64,000 nt of DNA from an uncultured Nitrospiraceae bacterium (GCA_903822005.1 CAIJNL010000011.1:23722-87721), one strand, 5' to 3'; positions 18,720 through 28,763 are shown, counted from the stretch's first letter. Program-made: numbers and translations. Notes: a model not told the origin generated them from the letters alone.

Positions 18720-19241
18720 ATGGCTGATATCACTTCATCCCCGAAATCCAATATCGTCCTCATAGGAATGCCGGGTGCCGGCAAAAGCACAGTCGGCATT
18801 ATACTCGCCAAAATGATGTCGCTCGACTTCATTGACACGGATGTGTTGATCCAGATCCTCGAGGGACGCTCCCTGCAGGATATTGTGGATAACGAGGGCC
18901 ATATGGCGCTGCGCGCTATCGAGGAAAAAGTCCTCCTCGACCTGGACTGCACCAAACATGTAATTGCAACAGGCGGCTCGGCCGTATACAGCGAAGAAGC
19001 AATGAAACATCTTGCATCGGATGGCATACTCATCTTTCTCGATGCCGACCTGGCTGCACTTGAAGAGAGGGTGCTCAATTTTAATACGCGGGGCCTCGCC
19101 AAAAAACCGGGCCAGACTTTCGCGGACCTTTTCATGGAGCGTGTACCGCTTTATAAAAAGTATGCCGTTATTACCGTGGAGTGTTCGGGCCTTACACAGG
19201 AAGAGGTCTGTGCCATCATTGCCGAAAAAATGGGGCAATAG
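18720..19241 (+). CDS. Shikimate kinase
   Basis: 173 residues from ATG 18720, four bases after the nitroreductase stop; the frame is open upstream inside that gene, but the short start gives the normal length. Walker A GMPGAGKSTVG; the substrate Asp pair in FIDTDVLIQ; the Arg of ALRAIEEKVLLDL; the Gly-rich loop ATGGSAVY; and LID/adenine-region RGLAKKPGQTFADLFMERVPLYKKYA. It phosphorylates shikimate at the 3-hydroxyl in the chorismate pathway. Chorismate feeds mqnA found later in the window. The GGS in place of GGG and the lack of other aro neighbours leave a small chance that it is a related kinase. Confidence 0.82.
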   Translation: MADITSSPKSNIVLIGMPGAGKSTVGIILAKMMSLDFIDTDVLIQILEGRSLQDIVDNEGHMALRAIEEKVLLDLDCTKHVIATGGSAVYSEEAMKHLASDGILIFLDADLAALEERVLNFNTRGLAKKPGQTFADLFMERVPLYKKYAVITVECSGLTQEEVCAIIAEKMGQ

Positions 19242-19309
19242 GTTAGAATAAAAAGCATTTCTTTATGAAACGCAAAAATCACGCTACGTACAGATAAAGG
19301 AGAAACAAC

Positions 19310-19804
19310 ATGGCTGACACACGCGCAGTTATCGAGACCAAATGTGGAAACATAGAACTGATATTTTTCTCTGACATAGCTCCCAAGCATGTCAATAACT
19401 TCATCGACCTCGCTAAAAAATCTTTTTATAACGGCACCATATTTCATCGCGTAATCCCGGGCTTTATGATCCAGGGCGGCGACCCCAATACGATCGACCC
19501 GGACCGCTCAAGGCATGGTATGGGAGGCCCCGGCCATTCCGTGAAGGCCGAATTCAGCAAAAAGCCCCACAGGCGCGGCACCCTCTCAATGGCAAGGTCC
19601 GCGAACCCCGACAGCGCCGGATCGCAATTCTTCATCTGCGTGGCTGACGCCTCTTTCCTCGACGGCCAGTACACTGTTTTTGGCGAGGTAGTCTCGGGAA
19701 TGGAAGCAGTTGATGCCATAGTCAGCCAGCCTACCGACGGCAATGACAACCCTCTGGAACGCATCGAGATGAAGGTCTCGATAAGCGAAGAACAGCCTTC
19801 ATAA
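19310..19804 (+). CDS. Cyclophilin-type peptidyl-prolyl cis-trans isomerase
   Basis: 164 residues without a signal peptide, so cytoplasmic (PpiB-like). Catalytic-pocket blocks are FHRVIPGFMIQGGDP, 'GTLSMARSANPDSAGSQFFI' and FLDGQYTVFGEVVSGMEAVD. It catalyses prolyl isomerisation in folding proteins. AAGGAG lies 8 nt before the ATG. It stands alone between shikimate kinase and the small secreted proteins. Confidence 0.95.
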   Translation: MADTRAVIETKCGNIELIFFSDIAPKHVNNFIDLAKKSFYNGTIFHRVIPGFMIQGGDPNTIDPDRSRHGMGGPGHSVKAEFSKKPHRRGTLSMARSANPDSAGSQFFICVADASFLDGQYTVFGEVVSGMEAVDAIVSQPTDGNDNPLERIEMKVSISEEQPS

Positions 19805-19854
19805 CGAGTGCAGAGAGCATTCAGGCCTGTTTCAGCACAGCAATCTTCGATTGC

Positions 19855-19884
19855 TTGCCGTTTAAAGCATTGTTATGCTATAAA
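19855..19884 (+). promoter_or_regulatory. Candidate sigma-70 promoter for the small secreted-protein genes
   Basis: TTGCCG (19855-19860) and TATAAA (19879-19884) are separated by 18 bp, about 120 bp upstream of the first small gene. The rest of the 197-bp gap shows nothing else I can support. Confidence 0.4.
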
Positions 19885-20001
19885 TAATCAATAGGGGCGG
19901 ACTTGCGGTATTCAGGACATAATAATCCGCAGGTTACGCTCAAACAGGCAATAAGAATGCGGATTTTATCTGCAAAAAAATAACAGGAGGACTATAAAAG
20001 C

Positions 20002-20322
20002 ATGAACAAAAAGTTTATTGCCTTAATTGTATGTTTAGCCTTTATTCTGACAGCAGCCATTGCATTCGCAGGACCCTATGACAGAGAGATTGCGGACCAG
20101 CAGCGGGCGATAGATCGCGGCAAAGCGTCCGGAAAGCTGACCCATAATGAAGCAGCCACAGTTCAGGACAACCTGAACCATATCAAGGGCAGACTCGACC
20201 AGTTCAGGGGCAACGACGGAAGGCTTGACCGTCGTGAGCGGGCGAGTATCGAAAAAATGCTCCAGCGCAATGACCGCATGATCAGACGGCTGAAAAACAA
20301 TTCCATACAGCGCGTATATTAA
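20002..20322 (+). CDS. Small exported helical protein (tandem paralog 1)
   Basis: 106 residues. A clear Sec signal peptide (MNKKFIALIVCLAFILTAAI, cleavage after AFA) leaves a mature domain of about 82 residues rich in Arg, Asp, Asn and Gln and predicted to be helical: PYDREIADQQRAIDRGKASG, then LTHNEAATVQDNLNHIKGRL. GGAGG precedes the start. It resembles the next gene over its whole length (DxEIAxQQxxIDxGxAxGxL) and is a tandem duplicate. No cysteines or known catalytic motif. Short EF-hand-like or heme-free spheroplast-Y-type proteins look superficially similar, but I do not assign a family. Confidence 0.75.
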   Translation: MNKKFIALIVCLAFILTAAIAFAGPYDREIADQQRAIDRGKASGKLTHNEAATVQDNLNHIKGRLDQFRGNDGRLDRRERASIEKMLQRNDRMIRRLKNNSIQRVY

Positions 20323-20364
20323 CACTGATTATCCCGGCATCTACCGGAAAGAGAGGACGGCTAA

Positions 20365-20661
20365 ATGACAAAGAGAACTATAGCAGTACTACTCGGAATT
20401 ATGCTCATACTGGCAGCATCCATGGCCTGGGCAGACCATGTAGACAACGAGATCGCAAGACAGCAGGCGCTTATTGACCAGGGCAACGCCACCGGACAGC
20501 TCAATTCCTATGACGCGGCCAGGGCACAGCACACCCTGGACAGGATCAAGCATGACGTAAACAGGTACAGGGAAAGAGGAAGATACAATGAGCGTGTTGC
20601 CGAAAAATTCATGGTGAAGCTGCATAAGAACAAGGCGAGGCTTCAGCACATAAAGAAATAG
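20365..20661 (+). CDS. Small exported helical protein (tandem paralog 2)
   Basis: 98 residues: signal peptide MTKRTIAVLLGIMLILAASM with cleavage after AWA, then 'DHVDNEIARQQALIDQGNA' and LNSYDAARAQHTLDRIKHDV. It shares the pattern of paralog 1, including the spacing of I-A-x-Q-Q, ID-x-G and the later basic helix, but is more Lys/His rich at its C terminus. The gap between the two genes is 42 bp, and a strong terminator follows. Periplasmic location is likely; function unknown. Confidence 0.75.
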   Translation: MTKRTIAVLLGIMLILAASMAWADHVDNEIARQQALIDQGNATGQLNSYDAARAQHTLDRIKHDVNRYRERGRYNERVAEKFMVKLHKNKARLQHIKK

Positions 20662-20681
20662 GCGCAGCTGAAATAAAAACT

Positions 20682-20720
20682 GAAAAGAAAAGCCCTCCAT
20701 GGCGGAGGGCTTTTCTTTTC
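20682..20720. terminator. Strong bidirectional terminator
   Basis: A 17-bp perfect stem (GAAAAGAAAAGCCCTCC / its complement) with a 5-nt loop ATGGC. It ends the small-protein transcript on the plus strand and overlaps the last bases of panB on the minus strand. Confidence 0.88.
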
Positions 20721-21513
20721 AGAATGAATGCTCCTTGCCCGGAAAGGTTCCTTTCTCAACTTCATCTCTGTATTGCCTTACTGCCTTTGATGTTTCTTCC
20801 TTCAGGTTTGCGTATTTTTTAACAAACTTCGGCACAAACCTGTCAAACAGGCCCAGCAGATCATGAAGTACAAGCACCTGTCCGTCGCAATGCGGCCCCG
20901 CGCCTATGCCGATGGTAGGTATCGAAAGGCCTGAAGTTATGCGCTGGGCAACCTCAGCAGGAATGGCCTCGAGTATAAGCGAAAAAGCCCCGGCATCTTC
21001 GAGTATCTTCGCGTCTTCTATCAACCTCTGTGCGGCATCTTCGGTCTTTCCCTGGACTTTGTAACCGCCCATCTTGTGCAGGGACTGCGGCGTAAGTCCT
21101 ATATGGGCCATTACCGGTATCTCGGCGCAGGTCATGGCCTTGACTATCCCTTCGACTTCCCGGCCGCCCTCTATCTTCACTGCCTGCGCTCCGGCTTCTT
21201 TCACGAACCTGCCGGCGTTTCTCACTGCCTCTTCAATACTGATCTGATAAGAAAGATAAGGCATGTCCGCTATTACCATCGAGTTCTTCGCGGCCCGCGA
21301 AACCATTTTGGTATGGTAGACCATTTCATCCATCGTGACCGGCAGCGTATTTTCGATGCCCTGAACAACCATGGCGAGCGAATCTCCGACGAGAATGGCA
21401 TCCATGCCTGCTTCATCAACAATCTGCGCGAAAGGGAAATCATAAGCCGTAAGCACTGCAATCTTTTTGCCTTCCCTCTTTTTCTTCAGAAAATCCAGTA
21501 TGGTTGTCCTCAT
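20719..21513 (-). CDS. panB: 3-methyl-2-oxobutanoate hydroxymethyltransferase
   Basis: 264 residues from ATG 21513, chosen because GAGGTG lies 6 nt upstream; the frame is open seven codons further to an ATG at 21534 without a good site. PanB transfers a hydroxymethyl group from methylene-THF to ketoisovalerate, the first step to pantothenate. Motifs: [16 protein letters not shown] (metal Asp), '[11 protein letters not shown]', [30 protein letters not shown] and [18 protein letters not shown]. No panC or panD is adjacent. Pantothenate feeds the phosphopantetheine needed by the megasynthase further along, though that link is general. Confidence 0.95.
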   Translation of the reverse strand: MRTTILDFLKKKREGKKIAVLTAYDFPFAQIVDEAGMDAILVGDSLAMVVQGIENTLPVTMDEMVYHTKMVSRAAKNSMVIADMPYLSYQISIEEAVRNAGRFVKEAGAQAVKIEGGREVEGIVKAMTCAEIPVMAHIGLTPQSLHKMGGYKVQGKTEDAAQRLIEDAKILEDAGAFSLILEAIPAEVAQRITSGLSIPTIGIGAGPHCDGQVLVLHDLLGLFDRFVPKFVKKYANLKEETSKAVRQYRDEVEKGTFPGKEHSF

Positions 21514-21552
21514 GACCAGCACCTCACTCTTCAATGACTTGCAATGCTTACA

Positions 21553-23283
21553 TTATATACCATTTGCCGATGGGCGTACCGCCCTGAGATTCAATTGCAT
21601 TTTCCTGCCGCCTTCCCATTCATTCATGACCGGCAGAAACGCGGCATCAATAATATCGCCGTTTCCGAAATGGTCCAGCATGCCGCCCATGTCAAAGCCT
21701 ATACTGTCCATACCGCGGCCCTGCTGCCTGAGGTGCATTTTAAGATGATTACTGCCGACTATCCTGGCCTGACTCACCTCAAGGCCCCTGGCCCCGAACA
21801 AAGGCTCCTCATTTTCGCATCCGAAAGGCTCGAGTCTTGCTATCTCGTCTATAAGCCCGCTGTTTATTTCAGAGATACGCAGCGCGGCGTCTATCCTGAT
21901 TGACGGCACCAGGTCATCTGCCGGTATGGTGTCAAGCACAATGCGCGATATCATTTCCCTGAACGCGTCCAGCCCTGATGCAGGCAGACTCAATCCCGCA
22001 GCCTGTTTGTGACCGCCGTAACTTCCGAGTATCCTGCTGCAGCTGTTAAGGCCTGCGTGCACATCGAATGAAGGGATGCTGCGGGCAGAGCCCTTTGCCA
22101 CTCCATCCTTTATCGAAAATACAAAGGCAGGCCTGTAAAAGGCATCGGCTATCCTGGCCGCAACAATCCCGAGTACGCCAGGATGCCAGCCCTCCGCACC
22201 TACTACCAGGGCGCCGGAAGCGGCAGCATCCGGCCCGTAAGCCCGTATCATCTCCATGGCCTGATCATAAACTGATTCGCCAATGTCCTGTCTCTGCTTA
22301 TTCAGACCGTTCAGCCATTCCGCAAGCCCCGCTGCCTCATCGCCGGAGTCGGTCAGCAGGAGCTTTACTACATCGGAAGCGTCGGCTATCCTGCCTGCCG
22401 CATTGATCCTGGGTATGAGCATAAACTGAAGAGTGGAGGCCGTTATCCCGTTCGCCTTGATACCCGCAGCCTGTCTGAGCGCGCGGATGCCGGGACGCGC
22501 TCCGGAACAGATGAGGTTGCAGCCCTCCTTTACTAGTACCCTGTTGTCACACACAAGCGGCACCACATCAGCAGCTGTGCCCAGGGCAGCAAGGTCAAGA
22601 AGCCCGCGCGCGTTTTCGATTTTATTGCCAAGCAATGCCTGTGAAAGTTTGAATGCGACCCCTGCGCCTGAGAGTATGGAGAGCGGAGAGTCTTTCTGCC
22701 CGACCTTCGGATTTATTATTGCAGACGCTTCAGGCAAAGATTCAGGCTTGCCATCCAGTACAGCCGGTTCATGATGATCGGTAATGACCACATCTATTCC
22801 CATGGTCCGGGCTGCGGATGCCGCCTCGAAAGCGGTAATGCCGCAATCGACCGTGATTATCAGGGAAACTCCTGACTCTTTTGCCCTTCTGACGCCTTCG
22901 AGTCCCATCCCGTAGCCCAGCGCCCTGTCGGGGATATAATAGAGAGCATCAGCCCCCAGCTTTCTGAGAGTATCAATAACTATGGCTGTTGCCGTCACGC
23001 CGTCGGCATCATAATCGCCGTGAACCAATATGCGTTCTTTTTTGTTTATTGCCGCGGATATCCTTTTAACGGCCTCAGGCATACCGCTAAGCCCGTACGG
23101 GTCCGAGAGTCCTGAAATATCGGGATTAAGGAAAGAAGTAATCTGCCCGGGTGTCTTTATCCCCCGGTTTATAAGCGTCTGCGAAACCGGCGATGAGAGA
23201 CCGGTAAGCCGCGAGATATATTCCACATACTCAGGGTTTGTCCTGCTTACGGTCCAGCGGAAATTCATTGCTGCAGCGGGCAT
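21553..23283 (-). CDS. recJ: Single-stranded-DNA-specific exonuclease RecJ
   Basis: 576 residues, normal RecJ length. The DHH phosphoesterase motifs are HGDYDADGVTATA, TVDCGIT and VITDHHEP; the DHHA1 part has 'VVGAEGWHPGVLGIVAARIA', SFDVHAGLNSC and GSYGGHKQAAGLSL; the C-terminal OB fold ends with LRAVRPSANGI. It is a 5'-3' ssDNA exonuclease in recombination and mismatch/base-excision repair. ATG 23283 is 6 nt after GAGGAG. It lies downstream of the secDF genes but is separated from them by a terminator. Confidence 0.95.
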   Translation of the reverse strand: MPAAAMNFRWTVSRTNPEYVEYISRLTGLSSPVSQTLINRGIKTPGQITSFLNPDISGLSDPYGLSGMPEAVKRISAAINKKERILVHGDYDADGVTATAIVIDTLRKLGADALYYIPDRALGYGMGLEGVRRAKESGVSLIITVDCGITAFEAASAARTMGIDVVITDHHEPAVLDGKPESLPEASAIINPKVGQKDSPLSILSGAGVAFKLSQALLGNKIENARGLLDLAALGTAADVVPLVCDNRVLVKEGCNLICSGARPGIRALRQAAGIKANGITASTLQFMLIPRINAAGRIADASDVVKLLLTDSGDEAAGLAEWLNGLNKQRQDIGESVYDQAMEMIRAYGPDAAASGALVVGAEGWHPGVLGIVAARIADAFYRPAFVFSIKDGVAKGSARSIPSFDVHAGLNSCSRILGSYGGHKQAAGLSLPASGLDAFREMISRIVLDTIPADDLVPSIRIDAALRISEINSGLIDEIARLEPFGCENEEPLFGARGLEVSQARIVGSNHLKMHLRQQGRGMDSIGFDMGGMLDHFGNGDIIDAAFLPVMNEWEGGRKMQLNLRAVRPSANGI

Positions 23284-23341
23284 CCCTGTCTCCTCATATT
23301 AAACTCGATGTTTTCGAACACAGAGCCTGATATTTAATAAA

Positions 23342-23387
23342 AAGGCAGGGAGCAAAATAACACTTCCGGTATTTCGCTCCCTGCCTT
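23342..23387 (-). terminator. Terminator of the yajC-secD-secF operon
   Basis: GGCAGGGAGC and GCTCCCTGCC form a 10-bp GC-rich stem (23344-23353 with 23376-23385), flanked by AA/TT pairs. On the minus strand it is followed by a T-rich run just after secF. Confidence 0.75.
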
Positions 23388-23427
23388 ATGTCTTCTGTTA
23401 TGTCCAGCTGCCGGCTCTGGACCTCTG

Positions 23428-24348
23428 TCAGCCCTTTCTGGTTGTGAGCGGCCTCTTGCTGCTGCCGAGAATAATGACCACCGGGCTCGCAACAAAGACT
23501 GAAGAATATGTGCCTATCACTACACCCAAAAGCATCGCGAGCGCAAAATCATGCAGCACCTCGCCGCCGAACAGAAAAAGCGCAAGCGCACTGAAAAATA
23601 CGGTCAGGGACGTTACTATCGTCCTTGAAAGGACCTCATTGATACTCCTGTTGACCACATCATTAACAGGGTCTTTCAGATATTTCTTTATGTTCTCTCT
23701 TACCCTGTCAAAAACTACTACGGTGTCGGTAAGAGAATAACCGGCTATTGTCAGGAGTGCCGTCACAAGTATCAGATTTATCTCCCTGTTGAAGAGGTAG
23801 AATATAGCCAGAACAGCAAGTACGTCATGGAATGTCGCGATTGTAGCTCCAATACCAAAACGTATCTGGAACCTCCAGGCGACATAAACGAGTATGCCGA
23901 AAGTCGCCATCAAAACGGCCCACAGGGCGTCCTGGCGCAGGCGGGAACCCACCTTGGGGCCTATCTCTATCGTCTGGTCTATAAGCGGCTTTTTGTCGGC
24001 GAATTTCTGGTTCAGGATGGCCGTAATAGTTTCGGTGAATCCTCCCAGCTTCTCTTCCTGCTTCTTTACCCTGACTAGTATCTTGTTCTCGGTAGGCAGG
24101 TCCTGAAGATCAAAATCCTTTAGCCCTGCGTCCTCGAGGGCAAGCCTTACGTCATGCAGATTAACGGACTGGCTGAATTTGACCTGTACCGCGGTCCCTC
24201 CCGCGAAATCAACGCCAAGATTGGCATGCCCCATCCAGATCTGCACCAGCGCAAAAATGCCGAGCAGCGAGAGTATACCCGAAAAAATAAAGGCATACTT
24301 CTTCTTGCCCATAAAATCTATCTTTGTGTTTTTTACAAGTTCTATCAT
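23428..24348 (-). CDS. secF: Protein translocase subunit SecF
   Basis: 306 residues, six predicted membrane helices with a periplasmic loop after the first. Motifs: [14 protein letters not shown] near residue 50, the export-membrane core '[15 protein letters not shown]', [17 protein letters not shown] and [10 protein letters not shown]. SecF works with SecD and YajC to pull substrates through SecYEG using proton motive force. Its ATG overlaps the secD stop by 4 bp, so expression is coupled. Confidence 0.95.
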   Translation of the reverse strand: MIELVKNTKIDFMGKKKYAFIFSGILSLLGIFALVQIWMGHANLGVDFAGGTAVQVKFSQSVNLHDVRLALEDAGLKDFDLQDLPTENKILVRVKKQEEKLGGFTETITAILNQKFADKKPLIDQTIEIGPKVGSRLRQDALWAVLMATFGILVYVAWRFQIRFGIGATIATFHDVLAVLAIFYLFNREINLILVTALLTIAGYSLTDTVVVFDRVRENIKKYLKDPVNDVVNRSINEVLSRTIVTSLTVFFSALALFLFGGEVLHDFALAMLLGVVIGTYSSVFVASPVVIILGSSKRPLTTRKG

Positions 24349-25970
24349 ATGCTTAACCTCTTGGCTTCGCCCCTCATTTGAATGATGTCGTATACCGTCT
24401 TGGTGCCTATAAGCGCTGTAAACAGGTTGATCGAAACACCAAGGCTCAGGGCAACGGCAAAACCCTTGATGGGCCCCGTGCCGAACTGAAACAGCACCGC
24501 CGCGGTTATAAGCGTGGTAACGTGAGAGTCGAATATGGTCCAGAAGGCCTTATGGTATCCCCCCTCTACAGCTGCCCTCGGGGTCTTGCCCGCGCGCACC
24601 TCTTCCCTCATCCTCTCGAACATAAGCACGTTGGAATCGACTGCCATACCTATGGCAAGAATGATGCCTGCGATGCCCGGCAGGGTAAGGGTCGCATTAA
24701 GCGAGGCCATTGCGCCCATCAGGAGGACTATATTCAGAACTAGCGCCAGGTCAGCTATAACCCCCGAAAGCCTGTAGTAAAAAATCATGAACACAACTAC
24801 GAGTATGGTCGCAATGAAACCAGCCATCTTGCCGGCTTCGATGGAATCTCTTCCGAGTGACGGCCCGACAGTGAGGTTCTGAAGGGTCTTTAGAGGCGCG
24901 GGAAGCGAACCGGCCCTAAGCACAATAGCCAGGTCCTTGGCCTCATCCATGGAGAAGCTGCCGCTTATCATCGCGTCTCCGCCGCCGATCTTGTCCTTGA
25001 TCGTGGGGGCTGAATAAACATTGCCGTCAAGTATTATTGCAAGCCTCTTGCCTATATTCCGGCCGGTGATGTCCTCGAATATTTTTGAGCCGGTGGTGTC
25101 GAACCTGATCGAGACATAAGGATCGCCGAGGCGCTGATCTATATTGACCTTGGCCTCAGTCAGGGTATCACCTGTAAGCAGCGCATCCTTCTTCAGCAGA
25201 TAGGGCGTCTTCTCGATGACCTGATGCGTGTCCTTGTCCAGGACACTATGAAAACGGATCTCGCTCGAGGCCGGCACCCTGTTCTTGTAGCTTTCTAATA
25301 TCTTTTCTTCCTCGCCCGGCATTATCCTTGTCGGCAGTTCAGCCGCAACCGGCGAATCGGTATCTACGATCTTGAATTCGAGCAGTGCGGTTTTTCCGAT
25401 AATATCGACTGCGCGCTTCGGGTCCTTGACGCCAGGAAGCTGCACCACTATCTCGTTTTCACCCTGCCGGTGTATCGTGGGCTCTGCAACTCCGAACTGG
25501 TCAATGCGGTTTCTGATGATTTCGAGCACCTGATCGGTTGCATTGTCCTTCATCTTCTGCGCTTCGGAATCCGAGAACCTGTATTTCAGAGACCCCGCGC
25601 TGTCGGCAAGCGACAGCAGCGGATAGAGTTCGGAAACTGCCTTTCTGGCGTCGGCATCAGCAGGCGTAATAACGATGAAATTTCCTTCCCTCTTCACGGA
25701 ACCCTTGATGTTTTTTTTCTGGAAGGCCGCAGCTATAACACCTGCAGCCCGGTCCGTCGCTATTTCGACCGCCTTGTCTCCTTCGACTTCGAAAACGAGA
25801 TGCAGGCCCCCCTGCAGGTCCAGCCCCAGCACTATGCCTTTGGCGGGCATATTATTCTTCCACGCCGCCGGCATATAATTGAAAAGCGGCGTGTTAGGCA
25901 AAAAGAATATAACGGCCGCCAGCACGGTGGCGCCTATAAGTACGACTCTCCATAATATGCCCTTCTTCAT
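24345..25970 (-). CDS. secD: Protein translocase subunit SecD
   Basis: 541 residues. N-terminal TM about 8-25, large periplasmic P1 domain about 40-365 ([46 protein letters not shown]), then five C-terminal TM helices with the conserved '[26 protein letters not shown]' core split here across membrane helix 4. The length is typical of a separate (unfused) SecD. It sits between yajC and secF, in the usual order. The gap to yajC is 73 bp. Confidence 0.95.
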   Translation of the reverse strand: MKKGILWRVVLIGATVLAAVIFFLPNTPLFNYMPAAWKNNMPAKGIVLGLDLQGGLHLVFEVEGDKAVEIATDRAAGVIAAAFQKKNIKGSVKREGNFIVITPADADARKAVSELYPLLSLADSAGSLKYRFSDSEAQKMKDNATDQVLEIIRNRIDQFGVAEPTIHRQGENEIVVQLPGVKDPKRAVDIIGKTALLEFKIVDTDSPVAAELPTRIMPGEEEKILESYKNRVPASSEIRFHSVLDKDTHQVIEKTPYLLKKDALLTGDTLTEAKVNIDQRLGDPYVSIRFDTTGSKIFEDITGRNIGKRLAIILDGNVYSAPTIKDKIGGGDAMISGSFSMDEAKDLAIVLRAGSLPAPLKTLQNLTVGPSLGRDSIEAGKMAGFIATILVVVFMIFYYRLSGVIADLALVLNIVLLMGAMASLNATLTLPGIAGIILAIGMAVDSNVLMFERMREEVRAGKTPRAAVEGGYHKAFWTIFDSHVTTLITAAVLFQFGTGPIKGFAVALSLGVSINLFTALIGTKTVYDIIQMRGEAKRLSI

Positions 25971-26043
25971 CTATATCCAGTCCTCCGGGTTTATAGTCTT
26001 TATACTTATACTGGCCGGGGAAACGGCCTGCCGCCGGTCCCTG

Positions 26044-26382
26044 CTATTCGTCAGTGGTGCGTATCGTTACTATGGCACTCCTGCCGACCTTGATCTTCAC
26101 GTTTTCGGCAATCTTGACAGTAACAGTGGCGGTCTCTGTACTCTCTACAACGCCATAAATGCCGCCGGCGGTTATGACCTTGTCGCCTTTTTTCAGGGCG
26201 TCAAGCATCGCCTTGACCTCTTTCGCCTTTTTCTGCTGCGGCCTTATCAGCAGGAAATAAAAGATGGCGAATATGATAATAAGGGGTGCGAATGTCATCA
26301 GCATTCCCTGTGCGCCTCCTGCTCCGTCTGCTGCCTGCTGCGGTCCCATTGCGTAAGCGTCGGAAATCAGATTAAAAAACAT
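26044..26382 (-). CDS. yajC: Preprotein translocase subunit YajC
   Basis: 112 residues from ATG 26382, picked because AGGAGGG lies 3-4 nt upstream; the frame is open 19 codons further, but that extension lacks a site and hydrophobicity. One TM helix (about 25-47) is followed by the family signature FLLIRPQQKKAKE and a small beta domain with GDKVITAGGIYGVV. It associates with SecDF. The 45-bp gap to the amidohydrolase gene downstream upstream-strand neighbour shows no clear signal. Confidence 0.93.
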   Translation of the reverse strand: MFFNLISDAYAMGPQQAADGAGGAQGMLMTFAPLIIIFAIFYFLLIRPQQKKAKEVKAMLDALKKGDKVITAGGIYGVVESTETATVTVKIAENVKIKVGRSAIVTIRTTDE

Positions 26383-26485
26383 AAACCCTCCTGTATAAAC
26401 CCTGTTTTTTTTGCTTAAATTCGACTTATATAGTAACAATCTTGCCCTAAAAATCGCAAGGGAGAGAGGTTTTTAATTCTGAAAC

Positions 26486-27427
26486 CTATCCCCTCTTGCC
26501 GCAGAACCGGAACAGCCTTGCCGGGGTATCGACCAGCACGGTCTTCCGCTCTTCTTTGTCAGGCAGCCACATGTCAAGATGGGCACGCGCCTTTGAATAC
26601 TCCATCACCTTTTCAAATGCGGTATGGGGCCAGTCACTGCCCCACACAAGCCTGTCAACACCGAAAGACTGCCGCAGCAGAGGAATTGCCCCCATAGTAT
26701 TCTTTTCTCCAACACCCGCCGCCCCATTCCGGTAGAGACCCGAGAGTTTAAGCCATACCCTGCGGGAAGATTCAGCCGAAGCGAGAAGAGAGCGGAATCC
26801 GGGATCATTTACTCCAAGTTTCTGGTCCGGCAGGCCAAAGTGGTCCAGGACAATATTGACACCTGACTTGAGCAGGACATCCACTATTTTGGCCAGGTCT
26901 GCGGCATGCCTGTGGAGTTCAACATGCCAGCCCAGGTCGACTACTGTACGCAGCAATGACGGCCAGGGATCGCTCCTGAAATCGGGGACCGGCAGGCCCA
27001 TCAGATTCAGCCTGATTCCGACTATCCCTTCCCTGTCCATATCGACCAGGGCCGTTTTGGCGATATTCGGCTGAACAACAGCGACCCCTCTCAGCCGTAC
27101 CGGATATTTTCTGAGGGCTTCCAGGACATAGCTGTTGTCGGTGCCGAGAAAACTCGGCTGGATAAGAACCCCATGCGATATTCCGTTAAGATCGAGCTGG
27201 CGCAGATAATCTTCCGGCGTCGCATCATAATCAGGCGCGTAACGCCTCACATCCGCGAGCTTGAGCCCGCGCCTGAATACATGTGCGTGAGTATCTATTG
27301 CTGTTATCCTTCCGCCTGATCCTGTGCCGCCTGCCCGGCCCTCTACAGCTCCGGCCTTGCCCGGCAGGACCGATGCCATTATCAAACCGGCCGCTCCACC
27401 TATAAAGCCTCTTCGCGTAAGTCTCAT
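26486..27427 (-). CDS. Amidohydrolase-2 family metal-dependent hydrolase, Tat-exported
   Basis: 313 residues. The N terminus has a twin-arginine signal (MRLTRRGFIGGAAGLIMASV, cleavage near GKAGA), unusual for this family. The mature TIM barrel shows the metal site IDTHAHVFRRG, then GVLIQPSFLGTDNSY, HVELHRHAADLAK, LDHFGLPDQ and LVWGSDWPHTAFE. These match the 2-pyrone-4,6-dicarboxylate lactonase / ACMSD-like amidohydrolase group. It would act in the periplasm on a lactone or carboxylated ring. It lies 55 bp after the DcuC gene and may be in its transcript, so the product of hydrolysis could be an imported dicarboxylate (inference). Confidence 0.85.
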   Translation of the reverse strand: MRLTRRGFIGGAAGLIMASVLPGKAGAVEGRAGGTGSGGRITAIDTHAHVFRRGLKLADVRRYAPDYDATPEDYLRQLDLNGISHGVLIQPSFLGTDNSYVLEALRKYPVRLRGVAVVQPNIAKTALVDMDREGIVGIRLNLMGLPVPDFRSDPWPSLLRTVVDLGWHVELHRHAADLAKIVDVLLKSGVNIVLDHFGLPDQKLGVNDPGFRSLLASAESSRRVWLKLSGLYRNGAAGVGEKNTMGAIPLLRQSFGVDRLVWGSDWPHTAFEKVMEYSKARAHLDMWLPDKEERKTVLVDTPARLFRFCGKRG

Positions 27428-27482
27428 GCCTCGCCTCCTTTTTTTCTCAATGCATGTAAAACCCGTTTATAAGAATAAATAA

Positions 27483-28763
27483 TTATCTGTATACCAGAAG
27501 AAGCATTGTGACTATTGCCGCAATGACCATTCCCGGCGCATTACGCTTGGCCAACTCCATGGGATTGACCTTTGCGAAAGCACAGCAGATGATGGCGCCG
27601 CCCGCTATCGGAGACATTGTGCGGCCAAGCGCGCCCGCTATAACAGCCAGACTGCCCATGTCGGTCGGCAGCATGCCGAACGAAGAAGCATGGATGGTGA
27701 CGGCCTTATTGAAGGCAACGGAGGCCGCATCACCCGAACCGCACACCACCGCCAGCAGGAAAGGTCCGAACGTGGCGCTGATTTTCGCTATATCGGGATT
27801 CGATGTCATGGTGTCGACAAGTGCCTTGATAAGGCCGACAGCCTTCATACCCGAGACAAAGACCAGGGCACAGATAATGATGCCAAAGATATGACCGAAA
27901 GAATCTCCGGCGCCATGCCAGAACTCTTTGGAAATCTTTGCCGGATTCACGCGTGTAACAGCAAAGGCAATGAAAACACCGATAATCATAGCGTGTGAAA
28001 TCGAAAGCTGTTTAAAGACCGGAACAATATTATTTGAACCCAGGATCAGGAGGGCGAGCGGCACGATCGGCACAACGGCCCAGAGATAGTTGACCTTGAA
28101 ATCCGGCGGAGTGGCATTCTCTTCCGGAACATAGCCTTTGTGCTCTTTCCTTATCCAGGCCACACCGAGCAGACTGAAGGCGCCAATGAATCCGCATGCG
28201 AGCAGAGGATAAAAATGATTCGCCACAACATCAATGGGGTTGGCGTTAGCAACATCCGCCACAACAGCAACCTGGGCATAGCCCGGATTGAAATTTGCGC
28301 CGTATGTCCCGGCAAAGACTGCTGCAGCGGCAATGGCGGGGTGTACACCCGCTGCCATTAGAAAGGGAATGATGATGGCGCCGACCGCGGCCGAACACCC
28401 TGCCGCGCTTGTAATAGAGGTGTTGATAAAAAATGTGACCAGGGTTGCCGCGGGAATCAGAAAAGGGCCGGCCCTCTTCAGGGCCTTTACGAGCAGATAA
28501 ATCAGGTGCTTGTCACATTCGGTCAACTTTAGTACCATGGCGAATCCCATAACCGCAATTATGGCCTCGAAGACCCTTGATTCGGTCATTGCCTGCGAAA
28601 AACCCTTGAATGCAGCAAAGGGATCTCCGGCAATGATCGCCATCAGGAGCCCGGCGCAGAAGAGTACCATTCTCGTTTCGTACTGCTTGACCATTAGATA
28701 TACAGTTCCCGCTACAATGATACCTCCCAGCATCAACAACACAATACCCCAATCAAATGCCAT
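27483..28763 (-). CDS. DcuC-family C4-dicarboxylate / anion transporter
   Basis: 426 residues with about 11-12 membrane helices. Features of the DcuC group are FFINTSITSAAGCSAAVGAIIIPFL, 'AGTYGANFNPGYAQVAVVAD', GDAASVAFNKAVTIHA and TMSPIAGGAIICCAFAKVNP. DcuC exchangers move succinate, fumarate or related C4 acids under anaerobic conditions. GGGGGCC precedes the ATG. The upstream neighbour on the same strand is a HARE-HTH-like protein gene 83 bp away, and the downstream one is a Tat-exported hydrolase. Substrate assignment is by family only. Confidence 0.85.
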   Translation of the reverse strand: MAFDWGIVLLMLGGIIVAGTVYLMVKQYETRMVLFCAGLLMAIIAGDPFAAFKGFSQAMTESRVFEAIIAVMGFAMVLKLTECDKHLIYLLVKALKRAGPFLIPAATLVTFFINTSITSAAGCSAAVGAIIIPFLMAAGVHPAIAAAAVFAGTYGANFNPGYAQVAVVADVANANPIDVVANHFYPLLACGFIGAFSLLGVAWIRKEHKGYVPEENATPPDFKVNYLWAVVPIVPLALLILGSNNIVPVFKQLSISHAMIIGVFIAFAVTRVNPAKISKEFWHGAGDSFGHIFGIIICALVFVSGMKAVGLIKALVDTMTSNPDIAKISATFGPFLLAVVCGSGDAASVAFNKAVTIHASSFGMLPTDMGSLAVIAGALGRTMSPIAGGAIICCAFAKVNPMELAKRNAPGMVIAAIVTMLLLVYR

